DNA from: Morococcus cerebrosus
GTDB taxonomy: Bacteria > Pseudomonadota > Gammaproteobacteria > Burkholderiales > Neisseriaceae
Assembly: GCF_022749515.1 (NCBI RefSeq)
Contig: NZ_CP094242.1
Location: 806,001-870,000, forward strand
Length of the DNA stretch: 64,000 nucleotides
Direction: 5' to 3'
The notes beneath the pieces are model-generated. The model was given only the letters and a program-made list of their open reading frames with translations, did not search any database and had not been told where the DNA came from. Position 1 is the stretch's first letter. Each line of letters opens with the position of its first letter. Made by a program: the position numbers and the translations under genes. This document shows positions 28,446-39,660 of this stretch, in pieces.

Positions 28446-28946
28446 TTACAATGGGAGTTTCGGTAGTTTGGCTGCAAAAGCAAGACTGTCGGCAACAATA
28501 TTTCCTTGAGGTTTTACTTCGTGTTCGGTTTCCATAATAAGCAGTTTGTCGGGGCGGCGGGCGTGCAGGCTCATGTGCATCTCAGCGGGGGAGAAGGGGA
28601 GGTGATGGTGTTTGGCAAATGTTTGTGCGCGCTGATTGGCGGTTTTGAGCATGGGCATCAGGGTGATGTCGAGATGGAAGCGGCGAACGCCTAAAATAAG
28701 GATGCGTGCGGCGAAAAAGTCGGCTTCTTCTGTAAACACGGCGGGACTGTTGCAATTGAAGTCGTGTCGTTCGGCCGCAATCAATGTGGCGAGAGAGCGG
28801 ATTTGCGGAATCAAGGCCTCGCTGATAAGGCCAGAAGTTTGGGGAACGGGGTTGTCTGAAAATGTGTTGTGGCTGTTGCCGTCAACAATCATATGGCAGC
28901 GGTGGAGGGTTTGTGGACGTCTTTGGATATTTGCAGAGAGGTTCAT
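28446..28946 (-). CDS. Uncharacterised protein
   Basis: This 166-aa cytoplasmic protein (MNLSANIQRRPQTLHRCHMIVDG...) has no signal peptide, membrane segment or motif I recognise. It is rich in H and contains FFAARILILGVRRFHLDITLMPML and SLHARRPDKLLIMETEHEVKP. The start at 28946 is supported by ATAAAGGAAAAGCC directly upstream; the frame stays open 30 bp further. Codon use looks like its neighbours. Confidence 0.65.
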   Translation of the reverse strand: MNLSANIQRRPQTLHRCHMIVDGNSHNTFSDNPVPQTSGLISEALIPQIRSLATLIAAERHDFNCNSPAVFTEEADFFAARILILGVRRFHLDITLMPMLKTANQRAQTFAKHHHLPFSPAEMHMSLHARRPDKLLIMETEHEVKPQGNIVADSLAFAAKLPKLPL

Positions 28947-28976
28947 GGCTTTTCCTTTATTTGCAACTGTTCGCAT

Positions 28977-29353
28977 CGTTTATTGGGATTGGCGGCCACG
29001 AAGGGTATAAAAAAAGCCGCTCAATCAGGGCGGCTCTTGTTTTGCTATTCATTTCCGTCTGTTTCAGACAAGCGCAAAAAAGTACCGCACGTTTGTGTGG
29101 TACCAATAGAAGAATGCGTTTGAATGCTTAGCAGTTTGCATGACGGTGTTTCTTTGGATATTGAATATATATGCGTCGAAGTTTAAAGCAGAAAGTCGAA
29201 TAATTTCAATACTTGATGAATAAATTTGATTAATAATTTTTCAACTTGTTGTAATTGATGGAATTTATTTTTAAGCTATGTATGGGGAGGCGCATGGTAT
29301 GCGGATGTTGAGGGGAGTATCATTGCTTGGGCAGGTTTGATGCCGTATATTTT
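28977..29353. other. Intergenic region with two hairpins
   Basis: There is no gene. AGCCGC-N8-GGCGGCT near 29012-29033 and GTACCGCAC-N6-GTGGTAC near 29082-29102 can form hairpins. The remainder (29150-29290) is AT-rich. Confidence 0.45.
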
Positions 29354-29400
29354 AAAAAGGTCGTCTGAAAACGGGCAATGCCGGTTTTCAGACGACCTTT
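29354..29400. terminator. Uptake-sequence terminator after amylosucrase
   Basis: AAAAAGGTCGTCTGAAAAC and GTTTTCAGACGACCTTT form a stem just downstream of the amylosucrase stop at 29424. Confidence 0.9.
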
Positions 29401-29423
29401 GCGTTTTTAAGCTGCCTCAATCA

Positions 29424-31334
29424 TCAGGCGATTTCGAGCCACATCACTTGGTAGGGGCGCAGCACCAAATCCTGATTCAGTGCCACAGTTTCGCCGCTGA
29501 TGAGGTCTTTGGCGCGGGCGGGCATGGCTTGCAGGGTGTGCGCGCTGATGGTTTGCGGGTGTTCGCTGAAGTTGCCGAACGCCAACAGCGCATTGTTGCG
29601 GATGTAGCCGATGATGTGTTTGTTGTTAGTGTTGAAGGTAACCAGACGGCCGCCGTTCAAACGCGGGTTGTTTTGGCGGATGTCTATCATGTGGCGCAGT
29701 CCTTGATAGATTTGTCCTGCCGCGGTTGACGGGTCGTGGCGCTGTTCGTACAACTCGGCGTTGTAACGCGGACGGTGCGCCCAGCGGCTGTCGTCGCTCT
29801 TGTTGCGGTCGTTCGACCAGTCGTCGTCGTTGAGCGTGCCGACTTCGTCGCCGAGATAAATCAGGGGCAGGCCGCCGGTACTCAGGGCGATGCTGTACAA
29901 AAGTTTGATGCGGTCAACGGCTTGTGGGTCGTGTTGCGCCAAACCAGCCAGTGCGGCGGCAGTACCACTGACGCGGCAGTCGCCGGTGTTGGGGTTGTAT
30001 TGGAAGGGGACGCCGCGCGCGAAGCTGCCGTCGAAATGGTTGACGAAGAAGCGGTTGAGGAATTGGCGGTGGTCGTAGCCGTGGATGCCGAACTGCCATG
30101 CGTCTTCGTCGGCGAACGTCCAGCCGATGTCGTCATGGCTGCGGACGTAGTTGACCCATGCGGTATGGTCGGGCAGGTTGTGGCGGTAGGAGAGGGCTTG
30201 GTGGAGCAGGTTGACTTCGCGGGTGGCAAGGGTGTTCCACAGCAATGCCATTTGCAGCGGGTTGTAGCCGATTTGGCATTCGTCTTGTCCGATGTATTGG
30301 ACGACTTGGTCGGGGTGGACGATGGCTTCAGATTTGAAGAACACGGCAGGTGCGGCGATGCGCATGACGGCGTTGAACGCGCGGATTAAGGCGTGGGCTT
30401 GCGGCAGGTTTTCGCAATCCGTACCCATTTGTTTCCAAATGAAGGCGACGGCGTCCATACGCAGGATATCGACCCCCAGATTGGCGAGGAACATCATTTC
30501 GCCTGCCATAGCGCGGAATACCCATGGATTGCTGTAATTCAAATCCCATTGGAAGGAATTGAACGTTGTCCATACCCAGCGTCCGTCTTCCAATTGGGAG
30601 AAGCCGCCCGGATGCTGGTCGGGGAAGATTTCGCGCAGGGTGCGGTCGTATTGGTCGGGCATCCAGCGGTCGGGGAAGATATAGTAGAAATTGTCGAAAA
30701 GCGGGTCGCCGGCAGCGCAGCGTTTCGCCCATTCGTGTTCGTTGGACGTGTGGTTGAAGATGAAATCGACGACGGCGGAAATGCCCGCTTCGTGCAACGC
30801 GGCAATGACATCGCGCAAATCGTCTATCGTACCCAAAGCCGGATTGACGTCGCGGTAGCTGCTGACCGCATAGCCGCCGTCGCTCTTGCCTTCAGGGCAT
30901 TTAAACAGCGGCATCATGTGCAGATAGGTCAGCCCCAGCTCTTGAAAATAAGGGATTTTGGCTTTCAAGCCTTTCAAATCGCCTGCGAACAAATCGACAT
31001 AGCACACGCCGCCGACCTGTTTATTGGACAAAATCCAATCGGGGTCATTCTCACGCGCGGCATCGATGGCTTTCAGAGACTTGTCGCGTTGGGAATAGCT
31101 TTGCCATGCTTGGGCAATCAGTTGTTCCAGCATGGGCAGGACGGCTTCGTTGTCGTTGTAAACGTTGTCCAGCTCGTGCATCAGCTTGGGGAAATGCTCG
31201 TTCAAACGCCGGTCAAACTGTTTCCAGTCTTCGGAAGCTTCGACGGTCGCACGCTGTTTGGGGCTATATTCTGCCAAGGCGCGCTCTTTGAGATGATGCA
31301 GGGTCAAATCGACCTGTTGGGTCTGGGTCAACAT
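29424..31334 (-). CDS. ams: Amylosucrase
   Basis: Amylosucrase (GH13) builds an amylose-like alpha-1,4-glucan from sucrose and releases fructose. The 636-aa protein matches the N. polysaccharea enzyme closely from memory, including [18 protein letters not shown]. The catalytic nucleophile is D294 (ILRMDAVAF), the acid/base E336 ([11 protein letters not shown]), and the third acid lies in RSHDDIGW. There is no signal peptide. AACTCGGAGTAAACATC precedes the ATG. Iodine-staining polysaccharide from sucrose is a trait of the N. mucosa/sicca/polysaccharea commensals. Confidence 0.97.
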   Translation of the reverse strand: MLTQTQQVDLTLHHLKERALAEYSPKQRATVEASEDWKQFDRRLNEHFPKLMHELDNVYNDNEAVLPMLEQLIAQAWQSYSQRDKSLKAIDAARENDPDWILSNKQVGGVCYVDLFAGDLKGLKAKIPYFQELGLTYLHMMPLFKCPEGKSDGGYAVSSYRDVNPALGTIDDLRDVIAALHEAGISAVVDFIFNHTSNEHEWAKRCAAGDPLFDNFYYIFPDRWMPDQYDRTLREIFPDQHPGGFSQLEDGRWVWTTFNSFQWDLNYSNPWVFRAMAGEMMFLANLGVDILRMDAVAFIWKQMGTDCENLPQAHALIRAFNAVMRIAAPAVFFKSEAIVHPDQVVQYIGQDECQIGYNPLQMALLWNTLATREVNLLHQALSYRHNLPDHTAWVNYVRSHDDIGWTFADEDAWQFGIHGYDHRQFLNRFFVNHFDGSFARGVPFQYNPNTGDCRVSGTAAALAGLAQHDPQAVDRIKLLYSIALSTGGLPLIYLGDEVGTLNDDDWSNDRNKSDDSRWAHRPRYNAELYEQRHDPSTAAGQIYQGLRHMIDIRQNNPRLNGGRLVTFNTNNKHIIGYIRNNALLAFGNFSEHPQTISAHTLQAMPARAKDLISGETVALNQDLVLRPYQVMWLEIA

Positions 31335-31734
31335 GATGTTTACTCCGAGTTGAGGTTGGATTTGTTTGGAAGCCTGATTCCGGCGGGAACATTGGCTGGA
31401 GACAGGCTTATCATACTTTAAGAAACTGCTTGTGAACAGGGTTTGGAGAGGAGTAACCGTATTGTTTTATGTGGAATTTTTTTAAACCTAGGGTGGCGGG
31501 TGTGTTTGGGGTAACTGTATATATTATTTGGAAAAAAATTTTATGTGGGGAAGGCTGTGTGGCAGGGGGATGTTTGGGAGGAAGAGGGGAGGAATATCAG
31601 ATACCTGTCGGATGATTTGGTTTACAAAGGTTTATGACGAGCGCGGAAAGGTTGGATTAATACTGGAAGTAGACGGATGAAAACAATTTCCTTTGACGAA
31701 AGTCAAAAGATTGGGATGACATGAAGGGATGAAT
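31335..31734. other. Upstream region of amylosucrase
   Basis: There is no gene. The + strand is strongly G/T-rich near 31440-31600. TTGACGAAAGTCAA at 31693-31706 is a perfect FNR-like dyad (TTGAC-N4-GTCAA), but it lies about 360 bp from the amylosucrase start. Confidence 0.4.
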
Positions 31735-31769
31735 AAAAAAGGTTTTCAGAGGCCGTCTGAAAACCTTTT
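31735..31769. terminator. Terminator after znuD
   Basis: AAAAGGTTTTCAGA and TCTGAAAACCTTTT pair around GGCCG. The uptake core GGCCGTCTGAA is built into the right arm rather than being repeated in both arms. Confidence 0.85.
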
Positions 31770-31786
31770 CGCTTGTCTATCGCCCC

Positions 31787-34075
31787 TTAAAACTTAAAGT
31801 TCACGCCGCCGGTGAAGCTGCGTCCCATTTGCGGGGTGTCGGACAGGAAGCTGCTGTGGGCGTAAACGGACTGGTTGAGCAGGTTGTCGGCTTTGACGTA
31901 CCAATTCCACTCGCCGTAGCCGGTGCGGCGGCGGTAGTTTGCGCCGAGGTTGAGCATATGGTGTCCGGGCGTGCGCGTTTCGTAGCGGGCGAGTTTGTTT
32001 TGGGCAAACACGCGGTAGTAGTCGAGATGGGCATCGATGCGGTCGGTCAGTGCGGCATTCAGGTGGAAGCCGAGTCGTGCGGCGGGAACGCGCGGGGCGT
32101 TTTGGTCAGCTTGAGCGATGAGTGGACGGTTGCCGTAGGCATCTTCCCTGCCGGGCAGCGACGGGAGGTTTTTCAGACGACCTCTGACGTAGTCGCCGGA
32201 AAGTCCGATGCGGTAGCGCGGTGTGGGCTTGAAGTAGATTTCGCCTTCCGCACCGTAGAAGTCGGCGCCGGATTGGTTATAGCGCACGAGCTTCATTTCG
32301 CTGTCGTCTTCGATGGATTTGGGGCCCCGTCCGTCGTTTAAGGTTTGGGCGTAGATGTAGTTGCCGAAGCGGTTGCGGTAGAGTGCCAGATTGTATTGCC
32401 AGCGGTCGCCTTCGTAGCCCAGCGCGAGTTCGATGTTGTTGGAACGCTCTTTGTTGAGGTGTTTGTTGCCGACTTCAAAGGTGTTGGTGGCGACGTGTTT
32501 ACCGTGTGCGTACAACTCTTGCGTTGACGGCAGACGTTCTTGATGGGAGGCGGTCAGGCTGAGTTTGTGTTGTGGCGTGAAATACCAGTTGCCGGAAAGC
32601 GCGAACGAGCGGGCGGTTTGGCGGTGCGCGCCGAGGTCGGGCAAGGGTTGGTTGTAGTAGTTTTCCCGATCAATCAATGCCTTGTCGTACTGAATGGCGG
32701 CTTTTTGTTTTTCCACGCGCACGCCGCCTTCAAGCGAGAAGTTGTCCCAATTTGCCTGTTCTACGCCGAAAAAGCTGTAATGATGCACATCGTTGTCGAT
32801 CAACATCGGCTGTTGGACGGTTTCGGGAATGGCGGAAAGCGCGCTGGATTTTTGGGTGAGGTATTGCACGCCCCAACTGCCTTTCAGACGACCTATGGGC
32901 AGGTGGCGCAATTCGATGCGGGCATTTTGCGTTTTGTTTTTAAAGAAGTTTTCCACCGCATCGCCCGCTTTTTCGTCGTGGCGGTAGTCGTTGCGGTTCA
33001 GATGCACGCGCAGGGCTTCGAAACCGGGGAGCGGCTGCTTCCATTCGGCGCGGATTTCGTAGCGTTTGTTGCGCAGGTCTATCCACGGTCTGCCGCTGTG
33101 GGTATGCGCGTGTGCATTATCGTCGTCGTGGAAGCCGCAGCTTAAGCCCGGATTGTCGTAATCGATGTCTTCTTCGGTCAACAGGTGCGGATAAAGCTGC
33201 AAATAGCGTTTGTTAATCAAACTCTTCTGCCAGATGATGTCGGCGTGGCAGTCGTCGTAGAGGTGGCTGTGCGCAGGCAGGCCGTAGCGGTCGCGGCGGT
33301 CGCTGTACGTTACGCCGATAAAGCCTTTTTCGCCTACCCAAGACAGCCCGATGCTGCCGGTTTTTGAATCGGCATGGCTGTCGGGCAGTCGTTTCAGACG
33401 GCCTTCTTCTTTTTGATAGCGCGGTACGGCGTAATCGCCTGATTTGCGGTACAAGCCTTCGGTATGCAGCACGAAGTTTTTGCCCAAGCCGATATTGATG
33501 CCTGCGGATGTCAGTTTTTCCAAATTGCCGCTGCTCAAACGCAATCCGGCTTCGCCCGATACGCCGTTTTCAGGCATTTTTTCGGGGATTTTGCCATCGG
33601 CAACATCGACCAAACCGGCTACATTGCCCGAGCTGTACAACAGCGTTACCGGGCCGCGCAGGATTTCGACCTGCTGCGACAAGGCGCTGTCCACCATCAA
33701 GGCATGGTCGGGCGAGAAGTCCGCCATGTCGCCTGTTTCGCCGTGATGGTTCAATACTTTAATCCGTCTGCCTGTTTGACCGCGAATGACGGGAGCGGAC
33801 GCGCCGCCGCCGTATTGCGAGGCATGAATGCCCGGTACGCCGTCCAAAGCATCGCCCAAGTTGACGGCTTTTTGGCGCAAGGTATCGCCGCTGATGATTT
33901 TGTCGGAGGCGGTCGAAGCGTGCAGCAGCCCCGACGTTGCACGCGGACGGCTTTTACCGACGACGGTAACCTCTTCCAAGTCAACCGACTGCTCGGTTTC
34001 ATGCGCTTGGGAGAGGATAGGGGTGCTGATTAAAAGAATAGATAAAACAATGGGTTTGAGTGTGGCTTGTGTCAT
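31787..34075 (-). CDS. znuD: TonB-dependent zinc receptor ZnuD
   Basis: ZnuD (TdfJ) imports zinc across the outer membrane using TonB energy. The 762-aa protein has a signal peptide to about residue 24, a plug domain with EEVTVVGKSR (TonB box region) and GVPGIHASQYGGGASAPVIRG, then a 22-strand barrel ending MGRSFTGGVNFKF with terminal F. The external loop has CHADIIW...CGF and the His/Asp-rich HDDDNAHAHTHSG, typical zinc ligands of ZnuD. A perfect Zur box stands 29 bp upstream of the start. Two uptake sequences are embedded, encoding IGRLKG and RGRLKN. Confidence 0.96.
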   Translation of the reverse strand: MTQATLKPIVLSILLISTPILSQAHETEQSVDLEEVTVVGKSRPRATSGLLHASTASDKIISGDTLRQKAVNLGDALDGVPGIHASQYGGGASAPVIRGQTGRRIKVLNHHGETGDMADFSPDHALMVDSALSQQVEILRGPVTLLYSSGNVAGLVDVADGKIPEKMPENGVSGEAGLRLSSGNLEKLTSAGINIGLGKNFVLHTEGLYRKSGDYAVPRYQKEEGRLKRLPDSHADSKTGSIGLSWVGEKGFIGVTYSDRRDRYGLPAHSHLYDDCHADIIWQKSLINKRYLQLYPHLLTEEDIDYDNPGLSCGFHDDDNAHAHTHSGRPWIDLRNKRYEIRAEWKQPLPGFEALRVHLNRNDYRHDEKAGDAVENFFKNKTQNARIELRHLPIGRLKGSWGVQYLTQKSSALSAIPETVQQPMLIDNDVHHYSFFGVEQANWDNFSLEGGVRVEKQKAAIQYDKALIDRENYYNQPLPDLGAHRQTARSFALSGNWYFTPQHKLSLTASHQERLPSTQELYAHGKHVATNTFEVGNKHLNKERSNNIELALGYEGDRWQYNLALYRNRFGNYIYAQTLNDGRGPKSIEDDSEMKLVRYNQSGADFYGAEGEIYFKPTPRYRIGLSGDYVRGRLKNLPSLPGREDAYGNRPLIAQADQNAPRVPAARLGFHLNAALTDRIDAHLDYYRVFAQNKLARYETRTPGHHMLNLGANYRRRTGYGEWNWYVKADNLLNQSVYAHSSFLSDTPQMGRSFTGGVNFKF

Positions 34076-34103
34076 TTTAGTTTCTCATCATATTTCGAAA
34101 GGC

Positions 34104-34118
34104 TGTTATTATATAACA
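34104..34118 (-). promoter_or_regulatory. Zur box upstream of znuD
   Basis: TGTTATTATATAACA fits the meningococcal Zur consensus TGTTATDNHATAACA at every position. It should mediate zinc-dependent repression of znuD by the Zur encoded at 59041-59517. Confidence 0.88.
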
Positions 34119-34150
34119 TTGCGTCATTTATATGATAAGATTTTTGAGAA

Positions 34151-34193
34151 AAAAGGCCGTCTGAAAACGAAGCGTGGTTTTCAGACGGCCTTT
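34151..34193. terminator. Uptake-sequence hairpin between znuD promoter and cupin gene
   Basis: AAAAAGGCCGTCTGAAAAC and GGTTTTCAGACGGCCTTTG form the stem. Both arms are the AGGCCGTCTGAA form, unlike most hairpins in the window. Confidence 0.8.
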
Positions 34194-34302
34194 GTCTTGT
34201 ATGCAGGTTATGCAGGTTTAAATGAAAACGGAACAATCTTTCTGCTGCCTGGTTCTAGTAAGACAGAAAATCACGGCAGATTATTTGTTTTCATTGAAAG
34301 TA

Positions 34303-34785
34303 TTACTTGTTTTCGGCGGCTTTAGCGCCAGCGGTCTCTGCAATCAAATCCAAGAATACCAACGGCTTTTTGCCGATATTTTTGAGTGCATGGGACTGGC
34401 CGGGGCGGGCGATGGTAATGTCCCCTGCGCCGACTTGGGTCTGTTTGCCCGTGCTGTCGGTAAACAGACCTTTGCCGGATACGATGATGTAAACGTCTTC
34501 ATTGCCGGTATGTTTGTGTTGGCCGATGGAAGCGCCCGGCGGCAATGTGAGCCAGCCGATTTCTTTGAATGCGTCTTGGTCGGTGGTTTGATGGCGCGTG
34601 AAGGCAAAGTTGCCGAGCAACGGGCCTTGGCCTCCGGCTGCGTTTTCGCGGTTCCATTCTGCTAAGTCGGTTTTTTTGTACACTTGGATGCTGCGGTCGG
34701 TGGGGGTGGTTTGTTCGGCGGCTTGAGTGTTTAGAGATGTGCCGAGTAGAAGGGCGACAGATAATGCGGCAAATAGTGGTTTCAT
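34303..34785 (-). CDS. Exported cupin-domain protein
   Basis: This 160-aa protein has a signal peptide ending NTQAA and a single cupin_2 fold: LPPGASIGQHKHTGNEDVYIIVSGKG with H-x-H and E as metal ligands, then ARPGQSHALKNIG. It is periplasmic. The substrate is unknown. CAAACGGAGAACCGCC precedes the ATG. Confidence 0.85.
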   Translation of the reverse strand: MKPLFAALSVALLLGTSLNTQAAEQTTPTDRSIQVYKKTDLAEWNRENAAGGQGPLLGNFAFTRHQTTDQDAFKEIGWLTLPPGASIGQHKHTGNEDVYIIVSGKGLFTDSTGKQTQVGAGDITIARPGQSHALKNIGKKPLVFLDLIAETAGAKAAENK

Positions 34786-34885
34786 GGCGGTTCTCCGTTT
34801 GTCAGGTTGGGTCAGATAATGCGGATTCCGTTTTCAGACGGCCTGCGGGGTTGAAACGATTAACCCCGCAGGCTTCCCCCAAGAT

Positions 34886-36439
<1,554 letters not shown>

Positions 36440-36462
36440 CTACCGCTCCTAGCCGCGATTCT

Positions 36463-37578
36463 ATGATTTATCAAAGAAACTTCATCAAAGAACTCTCTTT
36501 TACCGCCGTCGGCATTTTCGTCGTCCTCTTGGCGGTGTTGGTCTCCACTCAGGCAATCAACCTGCTCGGCCGTGCCGCCGACGGGCGCGTCGCCATCGAT
36601 GCCGTGTTGGCATTGGTCGGTTTCTGGGTTATCGGCATGACGCCGCTTTTGCTGGTTTTGACTGCGTTCATCAGCACGCTGACCGTGTTGACCCGCTACT
36701 GGCGCGACAGCGAAATGTCGGTTTGGCTCTCCTGCGGGCTGGCGTTGAAACAGTGGATACGCCCCGTCATGCAGTTTGCCGTACCGTTTGCCATCCTGAT
36801 TGCCGTCATGCAGCTTTGGGTCATGCCGTGGGCAGAACTGCGCAGCCGCGAATACGCCGAACTCCTCAAGCAGAAACAAGAATTGTCCATGGTGGAAGCA
36901 GGCGAGTTCAACAGCCTGGGCAAGCGCAACGGCAGGGTTTACTTCGTCGAAACCTTCGACACCGAATCGGGCATCATGAAAAATCTGTTCCTGCGCGAAC
37001 AGGATAAAAACGGCAACGACAACATTATCTTCGCCAAAGAAGGCAATTTCTCGCTGAACGACAACAAGCGCACGCTCGACCTGCGCAACGGCTACCGTTA
37101 CAGCGGCACGCCCGGCAAAGCCGACTACAACCGCGTTTCCTTTCAAAACCTCAGCCTGATTATCAGCACCACGCCCAAACTCATCGACCCCGTTTCCCAC
37201 CGCCGCACCATCCCGACATCGCAGCTCATCGGCAGCAGCAACCCGCAACATCAGGCGGAATTGATGTGGCGCATCTCACTGACCGTCAGCGTCCTCCTGC
37301 TCTGCCTGCTTGCCGTGCCGCTTTCCTATTTCAACCCGCGCAGCGGCCACACCTACAACATCCTCGTCGCCATCGGGCTTTTCCTGATTTACCAAAACGG
37401 ACTGACCTTCCTGCGCAATGCCGTGGAAGACGGCAAAATCCATTTCTGGCTCGGACTGCTGCCCATGCACATCATCATGTTCGCCATCGCCGTCGTACTC
37501 CTGCGCGTCCGCAGCATGCCCAGCCAGCCCTTCTGGCGGGCGGTTGGCAAAAGTCTGACATTGAAAGGCGGAAAATGA
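36463..37578 (+). CDS. lptF: LPS export ABC transporter permease LptF
   Basis: LptF with LptG and the LptB ATPase extracts lipooligosaccharide from the inner membrane. The 371-aa protein has N-terminal TM segments (MIYQRNFIKELSFTAVGIFVVLLAVLV), a periplasmic beta-jellyroll (about 125-270) and C-terminal TMs with LAVPLSYFNPRSGHTYN. The start of lptG overlaps its stop by 4 bp (ATGA). Confidence 0.95.
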   Translation: MIYQRNFIKELSFTAVGIFVVLLAVLVSTQAINLLGRAADGRVAIDAVLALVGFWVIGMTPLLLVLTAFISTLTVLTRYWRDSEMSVWLSCGLALKQWIRPVMQFAVPFAILIAVMQLWVMPWAELRSREYAELLKQKQELSMVEAGEFNSLGKRNGRVYFVETFDTESGIMKNLFLREQDKNGNDNIIFAKEGNFSLNDNKRTLDLRNGYRYSGTPGKADYNRVSFQNLSLIISTTPKLIDPVSHRRTIPTSQLIGSSNPQHQAELMWRISLTVSVLLLCLLAVPLSYFNPRSGHTYNILVAIGLFLIYQNGLTFLRNAVEDGKIHFWLGLLPMHIIMFAIAVVLLRVRSMPSQPFWRAVGKSLTLKGGK

Positions 37579-38645
37579 ACCTGATTTCACGTTACATCAT
37601 CCGCCAAATGGCGGTTATGGCGGTTTACGCCCTCCTGGCCTTCCTCGCCCTGTACAGCTTTTTCGAGATCATCAACGAAGTCGGCGACTTGGGCAAAGGC
37701 AGCTATAACGGCGCAACCATGGCGCAATACGTCCTCATGCAGATGCCCGCGCGCGCCTACGAACTCATGCCCCTCGCCGTCCTCATCGGCGGACTCGTCT
37801 CCCTCAGCCAACTTGCCGCCGGCAGCGAACTGACCGTCATCAAAGCAAGCGGCATGAGCACCAAAAAACTGCTGCTGATCCTGTCGCAGTTCGGACTGAT
37901 TTTCGCCATCGCCACCGCCGCGCTCGGCGAATGGATTGCCCCCACCCTCAGCCAAAAAGCCGAAAACATCAAATCCGCCGCCATCAACGGCAAAATCAGC
38001 ACCGGCAATACCGGGCTTTGGCTCAAAGAAAAAAACAGCATCATCAACGTGCGAGAAATGCTGCCCGACCATACCCTGCTGGGCATTAAAATTTGGGTGC
38101 GCAACGACAAAAACGAACTGACGCAGGCAACGGAAGCCGAATCCGCCGTTTTAAACAACGACGGCAGTTGGCAGTTGAAAAACATCCGCCGCAGCACGCT
38201 TAGCGAAGACAAAGTCGAAGTCTCGACCGCCACCGAAGAAAACTGGCCGATCGCCGTCAAACGCAACCTGATGGACGTATTGCTTGTCAAACCCGACCAA
38301 ATGTCGGTCGGCGAACTGACCACCTACATCAGCCACCTCGAAAACAACAACCAAAACACCCAGATCTACGCCATCGCCTGGTGGCGCAAATTGGTTTACC
38401 CCGTCGCCGCCTGGGTCATGGCACTCGTCGCCTTTGCCTTCACCCCGCAAACCACCCGCCACGGCAATATGGGTTTGAAGCTCTTCGGCGGTATCTGCCT
38501 CGGCTTGCTGTTCCACTTCGCCGGACGGCTCTTCGGCTTTACCAGCCAACTCTACGGCGTCCCACCCTTCCTCGCCGGCGCATTGCCCACCATAGCCTTC
38601 GCCCTGCTCGCCGTTTGGCTGATACGCAGGCAGGAGAGAAGATAA
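37575..38645 (+). CDS. lptG: LPS export ABC transporter permease LptG
   Basis: This 356-aa partner of LptF has the same layout: TMs at 1-30, 55-80 and 95-120, a periplasmic domain, then three TMs from about 265 with MALVAFAFTPQTTRHGNMGLK. The DGxS/LxxLIG-type coupling region reads PLAVLIGGLVSLSQLAAGSEL. It is translationally coupled to lptF. Confidence 0.95.
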   Translation: MNLISRYIIRQMAVMAVYALLAFLALYSFFEIINEVGDLGKGSYNGATMAQYVLMQMPARAYELMPLAVLIGGLVSLSQLAAGSELTVIKASGMSTKKLLLILSQFGLIFAIATAALGEWIAPTLSQKAENIKSAAINGKISTGNTGLWLKEKNSIINVREMLPDHTLLGIKIWVRNDKNELTQATEAESAVLNNDGSWQLKNIRRSTLSEDKVEVSTATEENWPIAVKRNLMDVLLVKPDQMSVGELTTYISHLENNNQNTQIYAIAWWRKLVYPVAAWVMALVAFAFTPQTTRHGNMGLKLFGGICLGLLFHFAGRLFGFTSQLYGVPPFLAGALPTIAFALLAVWLIRRQERR

Positions 38646-38661
38646 AAAGATGGATTCGGAG

Positions 38662-38722
38662 AAAACGTCGTCTGAAAATGGTTTTGCGAAATACGCTATG
38701 CCTGTTTTCAGACGACGTTTTG
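38662..38722. terminator. Uptake-sequence terminator after lptG
   Basis: AAAACGTCGTCTGAAAA and TTTTCAGACGACGTTTT pair. The base after A is C in this variant (ACGTCGTCTGAA), so it is a near-uptake sequence. Confidence 0.85.
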
Positions 38723-38778
38723 TTTGGCTTGATGTTAGGTAGGGCGGGGTAGCGGAGGGTACGGTTTATTTGGATTGT

Positions 38779-38885
38779 TATAGTGGATTAACTTTAAACC
38801 AGTACGGCGTTGCCTCGCCTTGCCGTACTATCTGTACTGTCTGCGGCTTCGTCGCCTTGTCCTGATTTAAATTTAATCCACTATA
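38779..38885. repeat. Correia repeat enclosed element, short form (107 bp)
   Basis: TATAGTGGATTAACTTTAAACC ... TTTAATCCACTATA without the central IHF-type block. It ends 7 bp before the aroD stop codon. TATATT at the right end could act as a -10 box reading antisense into aroD. Confidence 0.95.
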
Positions 38886-38892
38886 TTTATTG

Positions 38893-39660
38893 TTATCCGG
38901 CGGTGTTACCGTTTTCCAAAACATCCAAGATGTTTTTCAGGCTGGCGGAATCAAGCTGACCGGGCGCGGAGGCGTTTCCTGCCGTGCCAAATGTGATGGC
39001 GGAGCCGAAGGTTGAACCTGAGATACGGCTGACGAGTCCGAGTTTCCCCATAGAAATGGTAACAATCGGGCGGTTTGCAGTTTGACGGGCTTCCCAAGTG
39101 GCGTCCAAAAGCGTCAGGACATCGGCAGGGCTTTGGGGCATCACGGCGATTTTGCAGATGTCCGCGCCTGCCTCTTCCATTTTTTTCAGACGACCTGTGA
39201 TGTCCGATTTGGCGGGCGTTTGATGGAAATCGTGGTTGCTCATCAGGACGGCGGTTTTGTGCGCTTTGGCGGCGGCAACCGCTTGGCGGACTTCGCTCTC
39301 GCCGGCGGAAAGTTCGATGTCGATGATGTCGATGATGCCTGAAGCGGCGGCTTTATCGAGCAATTCGAAATAATACGCTTTGCTGCAAGGGTATTCGCCG
39401 CCTTCCTCCGCGCGCCTGAAGGTAAACAGCAGCGGAGTTTCGGGAAAAGCGCGACGCACGGCGGCGGCTTGGGTAAGCAGGTATTCGGGGTTGCCTGCTT
39501 GGGCGAAATAGTCGGCTCTGAACTCGATAATATCGAAACAGGCGTGTTCGAGGTTTTTCAGGGCGGCGGATAAGGCTGCTTCGTCTCGGGCAACCAAGGG
39601 AACGGCGATTTTCGGCTGTCCGCTGCCGAGCGTGAGATGGCGGATGGTCAGGGTTTTCAT
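38893..39660 (-). CDS. aroD: 3-dehydroquinate dehydratase, type I
   Basis: AroD performs the third step of the shikimate pathway through a Schiff base. The 255-aa protein has [19 protein letters not shown], the catalytic His in SNHDFHQTP and the Schiff-base Lys in [11 protein letters not shown], then [22 protein letters not shown]. The start overlaps the stop of the upstream TIGR02117 gene by 4 bp. An in-frame uptake sequence encodes TGRLKK. Confidence 0.95.
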   Translation of the reverse strand: MKTLTIRHLTLGSGQPKIAVPLVARDEAALSAALKNLEHACFDIIEFRADYFAQAGNPEYLLTQAAAVRRAFPETPLLFTFRRAEEGGEYPCSKAYYFELLDKAAASGIIDIIDIELSAGESEVRQAVAAAKAHKTAVLMSNHDFHQTPAKSDITGRLKKMEEAGADICKIAVMPQSPADVLTLLDATWEARQTANRPIVTISMGKLGLVSRISGSTFGSAITFGTAGNASAPGQLDSASLKNILDVLENGNTAG

